Positions 35,290 through 44,474 of a stretch of DNA of 64,000 nt are shown piece by piece. The notes below the pieces were generated by a model. It had not been told where the DNA came from. It did not search any database and saw only the letters and a list, made by a program, of their open reading frames with translations. Positions within the stretch are counted from its first letter, which is position 1, and each line of letters opens with the position of its first letter. The translations under genes and the position numbers were made by a program. The stretch comes from JBHFEI01 sp041928815. Lineage in GTDB: Bacteria > Pseudomonadota > Alphaproteobacteria > Rhizobiales > Rhizobiaceae. The DNA lies in NCBI RefSeq assembly GCF_041928815.1, contig NZ_JBHFEI010000018.1:1-64000 (forward strand), given 5' to 3'.

Positions 35290-36606
35290 TTAGAGAGCGG
35301 CGCGCATTTCGATGGATCCGAGTAGGCGGTCTTCGGCGCGCAGGCGGCTGCGGACATTGCGAATGCGTGACAGTCCTGCGCTGTCGCCACTGTTACCTGC
35401 AGCCTTGGCCACGGCCAGCATGAAGAAATCGCGCTGCGCGTTGCTGCCGCCGATCGTCGGCAGATCCACAACGATGCGGTCAAGCATGCGGCGGTCTGCC
35501 GCCGTGCTCAGGCCGGCAATGATGCGGGCAAGCGGCACCCCGACGTCTGCTGCGACTTTGGCCTGCTCGCCATCGCCCGTTGCCTTGCGTTCCAGTCCAC
35601 TGACGATGTCGCGGACAGCAGAATGTTCACCGATCGCAACCAGAGCGGCGAGCGTATGCAGCGACGCGAACACCAGCGTTGTATCGTGCCGGCGCTTGAG
35701 GGCTATCTCTGCCATGTCAGCCCAGCGCGAGCCCACATCGACGCCGGTCTGGTTGAGGCGCCAGAGCAGCGAGACGGCGTTAGCCATGTCGCGAAAATCG
35801 TCCGTCTGCTGCGGCCGCACTTCCTCATCATAGATCTTGAGGACCTGCTCGTGTGCGCCTGTCTCCAGATGCAGAAGTGCCAGATGCCAGGCCATGTGGA
35901 AGGAAAAATTGTTGCAGCGGGACCAGGATTTGCGGCCATCCTCCAGCCACGCAATCCCCTCCGATGTCTTGCCGCGCATCTCGTAGACATGCGAGACGGC
36001 GTGAAGGCCCCAGGCATCGTCCGGTTGCAAGCGAACTGCCAATTGTCCGGCCACTTCGGCAGAATCGTAAAACCCGTGCTCCTCGAGCGCGAAGGCATGG
36101 CAGCCAAGCAGAAAGCCCGCAGCCGGCAAGTCTTCGCTCCAGTCTCCCATCACGCGCGTGCTCATGGCAAGCATACCACTGGCGTCACCGAGCATGAAGC
36201 GCAACGCATGCGATATCTTGAACGGCAGGAACGTCGCGGGACGTTCAGAAAATCCGTCGTCTAGACGCTGCGCGGCGGTCGCGAACGAACCGTCAACGGC
36301 AGCTTCCAGGGCATGAACCAGGATTTGCTCATCCCGTGTTCCCCCATCGCGACGCGCCATTGCGCGGCGCGCGGACGCAAGCGCCTCCGCTGCCGGGGCG
36401 ATCAGTTCCGAGCGGGCAAGGATCAGGTTTGCGAACCCCTTGAGCGCAAGACCGGCAACATGATCGGGATCAGCTGCCAGCGCCGCCTGGAGTGCAATGC
36501 CTGTGTTGGCGCGATGGGCGGCAAGACCGTGAACGGCTTCTTCAAAAGCCCTTTCCGCTTGCGCACTCACCGTGCTCGTCGAGAGATTGTAGGCATCAAG
36601 TCTCAT
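35290..36606 (-). CDS. TTC38-like tetratricopeptide protein
   Basis: A 438-residue all-helical protein matching the TTC38 family, recognisable by HAVSHVYEMRGKTSEGIAWLE and HMAWHLALLHLETG. Function is unknown in bacteria. It overlaps the anti-sigma gene by 4 bases (ATGA), so it is translated with it as the output of the ECF operon. Confidence 0.85.
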   Translation of the reverse strand: MRLDAYNLSTSTVSAQAERAFEEAVHGLAAHRANTGIALQAALAADPDHVAGLALKGFANLILARSELIAPAAEALASARRAMARRDGGTRDEQILVHALEAAVDGSFATAAQRLDDGFSERPATFLPFKISHALRFMLGDASGMLAMSTRVMGDWSEDLPAAGFLLGCHAFALEEHGFYDSAEVAGQLAVRLQPDDAWGLHAVSHVYEMRGKTSEGIAWLEDGRKSWSRCNNFSFHMAWHLALLHLETGAHEQVLKIYDEEVRPQQTDDFRDMANAVSLLWRLNQTGVDVGSRWADMAEIALKRRHDTTLVFASLHTLAALVAIGEHSAVRDIVSGLERKATGDGEQAKVAADVGVPLARIIAGLSTAADRRMLDRIVVDLPTIGGSNAQRDFFMLAVAKAAGNSGDSAGLSRIRNVRSRLRAEDRLLGSIEMRAAL

Positions 36607-36854
36607 TCGTTCGGCTCCTTGAAAGAACCTTCTCGATCCGGAATGTCGAGACCAAGATTTTTAAGCATCGCAGTCGGGGCCGAGCCGCGAAGGCTCTCGG
36701 CTGCAAGTCTTGTTGTGATTTTAAGGCCGCGGATGTAATTCCGGCAGTTACTGCATTGCGCTATATGGACAGCGACCATCAGCCTGGTTTTTTTGGAACC
36801 CTCACGGCTGATGTAGTCGCTCGCAACGTCAGGAATGTTTCTGCAGATCAGCAA
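36603..36854 (-). CDS. Zinc-finger anti-sigma factor
   Basis: An 83-residue protein with the zf-HC2/anti-sigma motif H-x3-C-x2-C (HIAQCSNC, about residues 30-37). It is too short to include a membrane helix and so is a cytosolic, ZAS-type regulator that binds the sigma factor and may release it on oxidation. It lies 80 bp after the ECF sigma gene. Confidence 0.75.
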   Translation of the reverse strand: MLICRNIPDVASDYISREGSKKTRLMVAVHIAQCSNCRNYIRGLKITTRLAAESLRGSAPTAMLKNLGLDIPDREGSFKEPNE

Positions 36855-36934
36855 TGCCGTTCGCCTCTTGGTTCAAACCCGGTCAGGTTCTGTCCGTGAG
36901 ACACACGGCACTGACAAACGTTACGCTGCAGGCT

Positions 36935-37621
36935 TCACGTTTGTGTGATAGCACCGCCGTGGTCGTACCGCAGCAAGTTCTCGATCTCGTTGCGTATCCG
37001 CGCACGGGCGCGATGAAGCAGGACGCGCTGGTTTTCCGGCGTGAGCTGAAGAAGGTCGCAGGTAGCAGCCGCGTCACTGCCTTCGACGTCGCGCATGATC
37101 AAAACCGCCTTTTGGGCTGGCGGCAGCCGTTCGATCAATTCGCGTACGTGGTTCCAAAGTTGGCGGCCAGCAAAGATGCGCTCGGGGTTCAGTCCGTCAA
37201 AAGCAGTGGGTGGGTCAACCCAATGGCCCTTGGCATCAAATCGAGATGCCTCGATGACAGGCTCTTCATCGCTATGATCTTCTTCCTGCAAAAGGACCGT
37301 ATAGCGTCCCTCGCGCTTTGCATAGGTTTTAGCTTTATTCAGCAGAATGGCTATGATCCAGGTCGAAAGAGCAGACTTTCCTTCAAATCTGGTAATATTC
37401 GCAATGACCGCAAGCCAAGTCTCCTGTGCGACATCTTCAGCAGTTGACCTGTTCTTAACAACAGTCTGCGCCAGACCCACCAAGGCTGCATGATGACGTT
37501 CGACAAGAGCACGTAATGCTTCCGGGTCGCCGCTTCGTAGTTGGGAAAGAAAAAGGCCATCTGCGTGGATACGGAGTCCGACACCGATAGCTACAACCCA
37601 GAGTGTAATACTCATTAACAA
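36935..37621 (-). CDS. ECF-type RNA polymerase sigma factor
   Basis: About 200 residues of ECF sigma. Region 2 (LRSGDPEALRALVERHHAALVGLAQ ... DVAQETWLAVI) and region 4 (LIERLPPAQKAVLIMRDVEG ... HRARARIRNEIE) are clear. The start is uncertain: the first 22 residues are unusual for the family and there is no strong ribosome site; the true start may be internal. It heads the operon sigma, zinc-finger anti-sigma, TTC38-like. The target promoter is not visible, although autoregulation is usual. Confidence 0.82.
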   Translation of the reverse strand: MLMSITLWVVAIGVGLRIHADGLFLSQLRSGDPEALRALVERHHAALVGLAQTVVKNRSTAEDVAQETWLAVIANITRFEGKSALSTWIIAILLNKAKTYAKREGRYTVLLQEEDHSDEEPVIEASRFDAKGHWVDPPTAFDGLNPERIFAGRQLWNHVRELIERLPPAQKAVLIMRDVEGSDAAATCDLLQLTPENQRVLLHRARARIRNEIENLLRYDHGGAITQT

Positions 37622-38272
37622 GCCGATCGATCATAGACATATTGCTAATTCATACAAATTTTGATTCCCGCTGAAAAGTAAAGATTTCGTCACAATGAAA
37701 TCATTATCGGCACGAAGATCCGTAGTCGCCATGAAGGTGAGCGATCCTTCGCCGCTTAACAATGTCCCTGGAAGATATTCTTCTGCATTGGAACACGGCG
37801 CGGACGATTTCCATGTCACTGCCACTGAGCCTACAGAGACGGGAGCAATGCGTGCGTGCGCCTCCTCTCGCGGTGCGTTTCGATGAGAGCTGGTCGCGGT
37901 GTGATACTGGCTGCTTCAAGGGTGTGCTGCGACGGAAAAGTATAATTGCTTGCATTCCCTGGGCGGAGATCCCGTTCAGGAGCCGTGATACGAACGGCGA
38001 AGATTGAGGCGAAGCAATGCTATGGAGATCATAGTTGGTCGTCGCGGAGAGTGGTACTGCTTCGCTGCGAGACATGTTCGATCTCCAACGGTTGTCTCCG
38101 CCGCGATCGCCGCCGCTGTAAACATTGTCTTCCAGTGGTCAAAGAAACCTGACCCTGGCGGTCGCTGCGGCGTTGTCCTGCCAGGTCAGCTGTTGCGCGC
38201 CGGTAAATTTCGCGCGCTCAATTCTTCAGCAATCTTCCCCGGATAAAGTAGGCCCTCAATGAGGTAGAGCCT
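37622..38272. other. Intergenic, no supported gene
   Basis: About 650 bases between the divergent sigma operon and the HD-GYP gene. Several short frames (60-80 codons) exist, none with a domain or good start. It presumably holds the sigma-factor promoter. Confidence 0.5.
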
Positions 38273-39661
38273 ATGACAGGCGTTCAAATCCGCTTGGCGG
38301 AAATCATCGAAGCGTTGAGCAAGGCGCTTGACATGACGGAGGGGCAACCCGAAGGGCATTGCATTCGATGCTGTTACATCGGGATGCATATCGGCCGCGA
38401 AATCGGTCTCGACGACGTGCAGTTGCGTGATCTGTATTATACTCTGTTGCTAAAGGATCTGGGGTGTAGCAGCAATGCGGCGCGCATCTGCGAACTCTAT
38501 ATTGCGGATGACCTGCGTTTCAAACGCGACTTCAAGCTCGTTGACGGCAGTCTCGCCCAGGTTCTCCGGTTCGTCGTCAGTCACACTGGCATGCAGTCAG
38601 GTCTTGCTGAACGGTTCCGGAGCATCCTGAACATTTTGCAGAATGGCGGAGAACTATCGATAGAACTGATCCAGACGCGCTGCCAGCGCGGTGCTGAGAT
38701 TGCCCGGCAGATGCGGTTTTCGGAAGACGTTGCCCAGGGAATCCTTGGACTGGACGAGCATTGGAATGGCGGCGGAAAGCCAGACGGGGTCAGCGGCGAG
38801 CAGATACCGCTATTTTCCCGCATTGCCCTCTTGGCTCAGGTCATCGATATATTCCATATCAGTGGCGGCCGGAAAAGCGCGCTTGCAGAAGTCAAGAAGC
38901 GTGAGGGCGACTGGTTTGATCCGTCGCTGGTCAAGGCGTTCATCAATGTGTCTGAACGCCCGGACTTTTGGATGTCGCTGGCTTCCTGCGAGGTGGAGGC
39001 AATCGTCTTGGCCTCGGAACCAGGCCAACACGCCATTATGGCTGACGACGACTATCTCGACGATATTGCCGCTGGTTTTGCGAAGGTTATCGACGCAAAA
39101 AGTCCTTACACCTCTGGGCACAGTGATCGCGTAGCGCTCTTCACCGACCTGATCGCAGAGCAAATGGGCATCGATTTCGAGGCGCGCCGACTTCTCAAGA
39201 GGGCGGCCCTACTCCATGATATCGGCAAACTCGGCGTCAGCAACAGCGTACTCGACAAGCCCGGCAAGCTCGATGAGCAGGAATGGCTCCAGATGAAGAG
39301 GCATGCCGAATTTTCAGAGCGGATTCTGTCGACCGTAGGTGCGTTTTCAGCGGCGGCACGGATTGGGGGAGCACATCACGAGCGGCTGGACGGCAAAGGA
39401 TATCCACGAGGGCTAACGGCAGATCGAATCCCAATGGAAGTCCGGATCGTTTCGACGGCAGATGTTTTTGATGCTCTTACCGCCAACCGACCCTATAGAG
39501 CAGCGATGCCGATCGCCGAGGCGCTTGCGATCCTGTGGGGGGATGCCGGCAAGTCGCACGATCCCATTTGTATCGAAGCCCTTGAGCGTGCGTTACACAG
39601 GCTTACTCCGAATAAGGACGAACGATCCAGCGAGTTCAGCGCAGCTGCAAGGTTTGGTTAA
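38273..39661 (+). CDS. HD-GYP-domain protein with a degenerate first HD domain
   Basis: A 462-residue cyclic-di-GMP phosphodiesterase-like protein. The C-terminal half has a complete HD-GYP: HDIGKLGV and the signature HHERLDGKGYPRGL, then ADVFDALTANRPYR. The N-terminal half is a second, degenerate HD domain: HCIRCCYIGMHIG followed by LLLKDLGCSSNAARIC, where K replaces the usual H of HD. So it likely has one active domain and one sensor domain. The ATG at 38273 has GAGG 8 bases before. Confidence 0.88.
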   Translation: MTGVQIRLAEIIEALSKALDMTEGQPEGHCIRCCYIGMHIGREIGLDDVQLRDLYYTLLLKDLGCSSNAARICELYIADDLRFKRDFKLVDGSLAQVLRFVVSHTGMQSGLAERFRSILNILQNGGELSIELIQTRCQRGAEIARQMRFSEDVAQGILGLDEHWNGGGKPDGVSGEQIPLFSRIALLAQVIDIFHISGGRKSALAEVKKREGDWFDPSLVKAFINVSERPDFWMSLASCEVEAIVLASEPGQHAIMADDDYLDDIAAGFAKVIDAKSPYTSGHSDRVALFTDLIAEQMGIDFEARRLLKRAALLHDIGKLGVSNSVLDKPGKLDEQEWLQMKRHAEFSERILSTVGAFSAAARIGGAHHERLDGKGYPRGLTADRIPMEVRIVSTADVFDALTANRPYRAAMPIAEALAILWGDAGKSHDPICIEALERALHRLTPNKDERSSEFSAAARFG

Positions 39662-39858
39662 AATCAGCCTTTGGGAAGCAGGGTGATCCATTCCACTCTC
39701 TGCTGAGCAGCGGTGGCTGAACTGACATTGAAGCCGTCGCTGTCGCTTGATCTTCATATAGTCGCCTCTGCGTCCGCAAAAATGATCCTATTGCGTTCTC
39801 TTTTAAGGGCACAGGCCATTACATTGGTTCGTATGAGATAGGTTGGATCGAACACTCT

Positions 39859-40638
39859 CTACGCCGTCGGCACGGTCCCCCCGTCGATCACATATTCGGT
39901 ACCAGTAATCGAAGCGGCGCGGTCAGAGGCAAGGAAGGCAATCAGGTCTGCGACCTCCTCTGGCCTTGCCGGGCGACCAAGTGGAATTCCGCCCAGTCCG
40001 TCCATGATGATCTTCTTGCCGCCCTCAAGGTCTGTTCCTGCCTGCTTTGCGAGACGCTCCGCGAGATGAACGGAGGCTTGTGTCTCGATCCAGCCCGGTG
40101 ACACCCGGACAACCCTAACGCCCTTCGGCGAGACCTCCTTGGACAAGGCTTTGCTGTAGGTGGAAAGGGATGCCTTGGCCGCTGCGTAAGCGGTCGTCGA
40201 TTCCGGTAGCGGCAATACGTTCTGGATGGATGTGACGTGTATGACCACGCCCCTTGTTCTGGCGACCATGTCGGGAACGAGCAACCGATCCAGGCGAACA
40301 GCAGGGAACAGATTGAGAGACAGCTCCCTCTGCCAGTCGTCATCCGTCAGAGCGGAAAATCCACCGCCGGCCGTCGAAGATCCACCAAGCATATGGACGA
40401 TGACATCAACACCTCCGAAACGTCTACGCGCAGCATCCGCGACGATGGCACATCCCTCAGCGGTGGTGAGATCAGCCTCGACAAACGACAGGTCCGGCAG
40501 GTTTTCAGGTCGCGCTCGTGCCGTTGTCAACACCTCAGCGCCAAGTTCGCGAAAGAGGCTGACGGTTGCAGCACCGGTCCCCTTTGTTCCAGCCGTAATG
40601 AGCGCGCGCTTGCCTTTCAGATTGAGAAAGTCTGTCAT
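39859..40638 (-). CDS. SDR family oxidoreductase
   Basis: A 259-residue SDR. The cofactor motif TAGTKGTG is present, the NNAG place reads HMLGG, and YAAAKASL supplies the Tyr-Lys. It ends YVIDGGTVPTA, as many SDR proteins do. The start is ATG 40638, overlapping the SnoaL-like gene (ATGA), so the two are coupled and divergent from a LysR gene. Confidence 0.88.
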   Translation of the reverse strand: MTDFLNLKGKRALITAGTKGTGAATVSLFRELGAEVLTTARARPENLPDLSFVEADLTTAEGCAIVADAARRRFGGVDVIVHMLGGSSTAGGGFSALTDDDWQRELSLNLFPAVRLDRLLVPDMVARTRGVVIHVTSIQNVLPLPESTTAYAAAKASLSTYSKALSKEVSPKGVRVVRVSPGWIETQASVHLAERLAKQAGTDLEGGKKIIMDGLGGIPLGRPARPEEVADLIAFLASDRAASITGTEYVIDGGTVPTA

Positions 40639-40958
40639 GTCCGTATTTCCAGCCTGACGATCTTGTTGTCCTTGATGGCGAAGGCGTGGGTGAGCATCAC
40701 AGGGCTGCCGGGAAACTGGCCGCTCACCTGTGCTCGAACTCGGACCGTGTCCTCGTCCATGGCGGATTCCAGCGGTTTGGCGACGTAGCGGGTCGCGGTC
40801 TTTGCCGCCAACCACCATTCTCGGATTGCTGTGGTGCCTCTATGGCTCGCGTTCTCGTCCTCAACCACCGCTTCTGCTGCAAAGGTCTCTAGCAACGCAT
40901 CGACGTCATTGTCGCGGTCTGCGTGAAAGTACCTGTTCACAGTATCGGGCATCAGCAT
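40635..40958 (-). CDS. SnoaL-like/NTF2-fold protein
   Basis: A 107-residue NTF2-like domain protein: VNRYFHADRDNDVDALLETFAAEAVVED, a helical start, then a beta sheet with GSPVMLTHAFAIKDNKI. Such proteins may be isomerases, hydrolases or binding proteins for small hydrophobic compounds. Coupled to the SDR behind it; start ATG 40958 or 40952. Confidence 0.8.
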   Translation of the reverse strand: MLMPDTVNRYFHADRDNDVDALLETFAAEAVVEDENASHRGTTAIREWWLAAKTATRYVAKPLESAMDEDTVRVRAQVSGQFPGSPVMLTHAFAIKDNKIVRLEIRT

Positions 40959-41051
40959 TGCATTTCTCCTTTAGCTAAACTGACTTTACCTTTGAATCTG
41001 CGTTGTGATAAGCAGGATAAATTGATACGTTCTAGTGAACAGAACGGGACA

Positions 41052-41960
41052 ATGGAACACGCCAGCCTTAAAGAGCTCGAAGCGGTCATGGCGATCGTAC
41101 GCCGCGCGACATTTCGCGCTGCGGCCGTGGAGCTTGGGATGTCGACGACGGCGCTAAGCCATACGATCAGCCGGCTGGAAACGGCGCTTGGTGTGCGGTT
41201 GTTCAACCGCACCACCAGAAGCGTATCGCTGACGGATGCCGGCCGGATATTCATGAAGCAGGTCGCACCTTCGCTTCAGGATCTCCACGCCGCGCTGGAG
41301 GCGGTGCGGGCGCAACGCGAGACACCTTTCGGAACAATACGCATCAACGCCGCGCCTTTTGCAGCACGCGCGATCATATCACCGCTCGTCCTTACCTTTC
41401 TGCGACGCTATCCCGACATGAATGTCGATATTGTCACCGAAGGAAAGATTGTCGACATCGTCAAGGACGGGTTCGATTTGGGCGTCCGGGTTGAAGGTCT
41501 CGTTCCCACCGATATGATTGCAGTTTCACTTGGCCAGCCTCAGCGACACGCCGTTGTTGGATCTCCTGAATACTTCGAGCAGCACGGGACCCCGATTGTT
41601 CCTCCGGATCTTCTCCATCATCGGTGCATTCGCGTTCGACTGCCGGACGGCGCACTTTTTCGATGGCGATTTGAGAAGGACGGAGAACGGGTGCAGATCG
41701 ATGTGAGGGGACCGATTACGCTGGACGAGGCCGGCCTGACGCGCACTGCCGTGCTCGAGAACGCCGGCTTAGGTTATGTTTTCGAACAGGACATCCTCCC
41801 GGACATACGGGCGGGACGCGTTTTGCGTGTTCTGGAAGACTGGACGCCATCCTACCCGGGCTTATGCCTGTACTATCCCGGACGCCGAAATCTATCAGCC
41901 GGCGTCAGAGCGTTTCTCGATCTGGCGCGTGATTTCTCGAAAAGAAATATGAAAGAATGA
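41052..41960 (+). CDS. LysR-family regulator
   Basis: A 302-residue LysR-type regulator. The winged HTH is FRAAAVELGMSTTALSHTISRLETALGVRLFNRTT (about 20-54) and a periplasmic-binding-like effector domain follows. It is divergent from the SnoaL-SDR pair, the usual layout for a LysR controlling its neighbour. The 93-bp gap holds a possible GTTC-TAGT-GAAC site at 41029-41040. Confidence 0.88.
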   Translation: MEHASLKELEAVMAIVRRATFRAAAVELGMSTTALSHTISRLETALGVRLFNRTTRSVSLTDAGRIFMKQVAPSLQDLHAALEAVRAQRETPFGTIRINAAPFAARAIISPLVLTFLRRYPDMNVDIVTEGKIVDIVKDGFDLGVRVEGLVPTDMIAVSLGQPQRHAVVGSPEYFEQHGTPIVPPDLLHHRCIRVRLPDGALFRWRFEKDGERVQIDVRGPITLDEAGLTRTAVLENAGLGYVFEQDILPDIRAGRVLRVLEDWTPSYPGLCLYYPGRRNLSAGVRAFLDLARDFSKRNMKE

Positions 41961-42312
41961 GCTTTGACTGGTATGGGTCGGTGAAAATTACAGGATACTT
42001 ACTATCAAGGCTGATAAAGCATCAGTCGCAGTTCAATGTCTTTGTCTATGATCGACGGCAAAGTCTGTGGATAAAGTTTTTTACATTAGTATTTTATGTC
42101 AATTCATGTGCACGCGTGATCGCTGTTCTGATCCGCTGCGCGAAAGATGACGCACCCGGACGATCGCGGGCTGAATGGGTGAAATTTCTACCGGCCGACT
42201 TCGCTAGACTTTTTCCATCCCATGCGAGACCGCCTGGGATAGACATGTTGCTGATGCTGGAGGGCCCTCTCCTACGACCAGCCAGAGTGCGGTCGCATGC
42301 GGACGAGGGGCC
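41961..42312. other. Intergenic, no supported gene
   Basis: An open frame from 41957 to 42316 has no recognisable feature and unusual composition. No clear terminator is seen. It separates lysR from the broken chemotaxis receptor. Confidence 0.45.
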
Positions 42313-44235
42313 CTAAAACTCGTCCCATCGTTCTGCCGAGGCTTGGGCGAGCCCGACGGATCGGGCGACCTTTGCTATCATCTGGCGGGCGGGGGAGACG
42401 ACAGGTCGATGCTGCGACGACGCGGCTTTCGGACGCTCTCCAACCTGACCGAGCTGGAAGCGGGCCACAAGATCCTGCAGGCGGTTCGCCTCACCGGCGA
42501 GGTTTGCGCTTGCCGCATTCGACTCTTCCACCATCGCCGCATTCTGCTGGGTCACCTGGTCCATCTGGTTGACGGCCGTGTTCACCTCTGCAAGGCCGAC
42601 GGACTGTTCCCGCGCCGAGGTTGCAATCGCATCTAGCTGAGTGTTGATTGTTACGACATGCGCACCAATGATCTTCAGAACATCCCCCGTTTCGCGGACA
42701 CGCTTGACACCATTGTCGACTTCCCCGGCGGCCTTGCGAATGAGATCGTTGATTTCGCGTGCCGCCTGAGCGGAGCGCTGGGCAAGTTCGCGCACTTCCT
42801 GTGCGACAACGGCAAAACCCTTGCCGGCATCCCCGGCACGAGCGGCTTCGACACCGGCGTTCAGTGCAAGCAGGTTCGTCTGGAAGGCGATCTCGTCGAT
42901 CACGCCGATGATGCTGGAGATCGACTGCGATGATTGCTCGATGCTCAGCATCGCGGCCACTGCGTCCGTGACCACATCAGCCGACCGTCGCGCCGATTGG
43001 TTGGCCTCGGCGGCGATGTTGCGAGCCTCCTCGGCCCGTCTGCTGGAATTGGCGACGTTGGCCGTGATCTCGTCAAGCGCGGCAGCTGTTTCTTCAAGAG
43101 CAGCCGCCTGCTGTTCGGTGCGCTTCGACAGGTCCTCCGCCCCTTGGCTGATTTCTGCAGCACCGCTATCAATCGAGCGCGTTGCGTCGAGCACGGCAGA
43201 AAGTGTCGCGGCCAGACGGCCGACAGCGCTGTTAAAATCTGCGCGCAGCTGCTCGAATTCCGCCGCAAAGGGTGTCTCAAGCCGGATGGCGAGATCTCCG
43301 TCGGCGACGCGGCGAAGCCCTGCCGCGATCCCCGATGTGGCATCCGCCATTTCTGCGGCACGCCGCTCTTCCTGTTCCTGTTGCCGTTGCAGATCTGCCT
43401 CGGAAGCGGCGCGCATCTCCTCAGTCTGCTGCTCGAGAGAGTGAGCCTTGAGGCCATTCTCACGGAAAACGTTGACCGCCCGTGCCATGCTACCAATCTC
43501 GTCTCGGCGTTCGGTTCCCTCCACTGTGGAGGCAAGATCCCCGTCCGCAAGCCGTGCCATGGTTTCCGCGAGAGCCCGTACCGGAAGGACAAGCCAAGCG
43601 CGGATCGCAAGCATCCCGAAGCCAAGCACGATGACAAACCCGACGATCACGCTGGCCAGTGTGATCAGGGCCGTTCAGGCTGCATCCGACGAGAGCGTCG
43701 CGCTTATGGCCTCGGCTCGCTCGACGATATTGCTCGTGATCGCCGTAAAGCGCTCTGAGATCGGCGGGAACTGCGGCTGACGGTCGGAAAGGAAGATTTG
43801 CTATGAACGGATGACGTCCTCGCCACGCGTGGCTTTCTCCCCGGCATTTCGTGATGCGGCACAGGTGTTGTCGAGGAGCGTTAAACCTTCGGCTTTCAGC
43901 GCGGCAATTTGCTTCTCTCCGGGAAGCGCCGCTATGGCGATGTCCATATATTTGATGAAACTGCCGCGCTGCGTTTCGAACTCATGCTGAGCCTTCACAT
44001 TCAGTTCGGACGATTGCGACATCAAAATGTCGCCAAGAGCGGCGCGGGCACCTTGCAATGAACGGTTCGATCGCGCGAGATAAAGTTCTGCCTTGGCATC
44101 CTCGGCAAGCAGCTTGTCATAGGAACCGCTGATATTTGCAATCTGAAAGTCGGTGTAGACAGCAACTGCGCCGGCGAACAAGCCGAAAACGGCCATGATG
44201 GTCAAAAACTTTCCGATGATCGGCACGTTCTTCAT
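42313..44235 (-). pseudogene. Methyl-accepting chemotaxis protein with two in-frame stops
   Basis: A 641-codon receptor frame. The first helix (IIGKFLTIMAVFGLFAGAVAVYTDF) and a 4HB-type sensor lie in the first 145 codons, then TAG (43801-43803) and, 42 codons on, TGA (43675-43677) interrupt it without any change of frame. Beyond the stops are the second helix, a HAMP domain, and a full signalling domain including the highly conserved ...EIAFQTNLLALNAGVEAARAG tip. The TGA is plausibly a mutated Trp codon between TLSSDAA and TALITLASVIVG. Either sequencing errors or real decay. The ATG at 44235 follows a GGGGG site. Confidence 0.85.
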
Positions 44236-44474
44236 GCCAAACCCCCAATTTCCATTCTGTCTCAGATGCACATTCGCCGCCATCATGCGGCGCTGCGACG
44301 GCCCCGTCATCAATCGTCGCATCCAGCCACCCCATCCGCCCCCGAATGTCGTTTGCCGGCATGGTCAAACCCCAGCCAGGGGAAGAGACGATGACGTTCA
44401 GATCCGACCGCGTCATGCCTGCGGATTCTGCCTACCTAAAAGTAGAGGAGAACTCTTAAGCTGTCTTTAAAGCA

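Noticed and set aside
41029..41040. GTTC-TAGT-GAAC before lysR as a LexA box or LysR site
   Set aside because: Spacing does not fit GTTC-N7-GTTC, and the arms are only 4 bases, so chance is likely.
41957..42316. 119-codon frame after lysR
   Set aside because: No domain, no ribosome site of quality, crosses into the receptor gene's end.
43675..43803. Possible recoding of UGA/UAG in the chemotaxis receptor
   Set aside because: Other genes in the window use TGA and TAG as normal stops, and nothing resembling a selenocysteine or pyrrolysine signal is evident.
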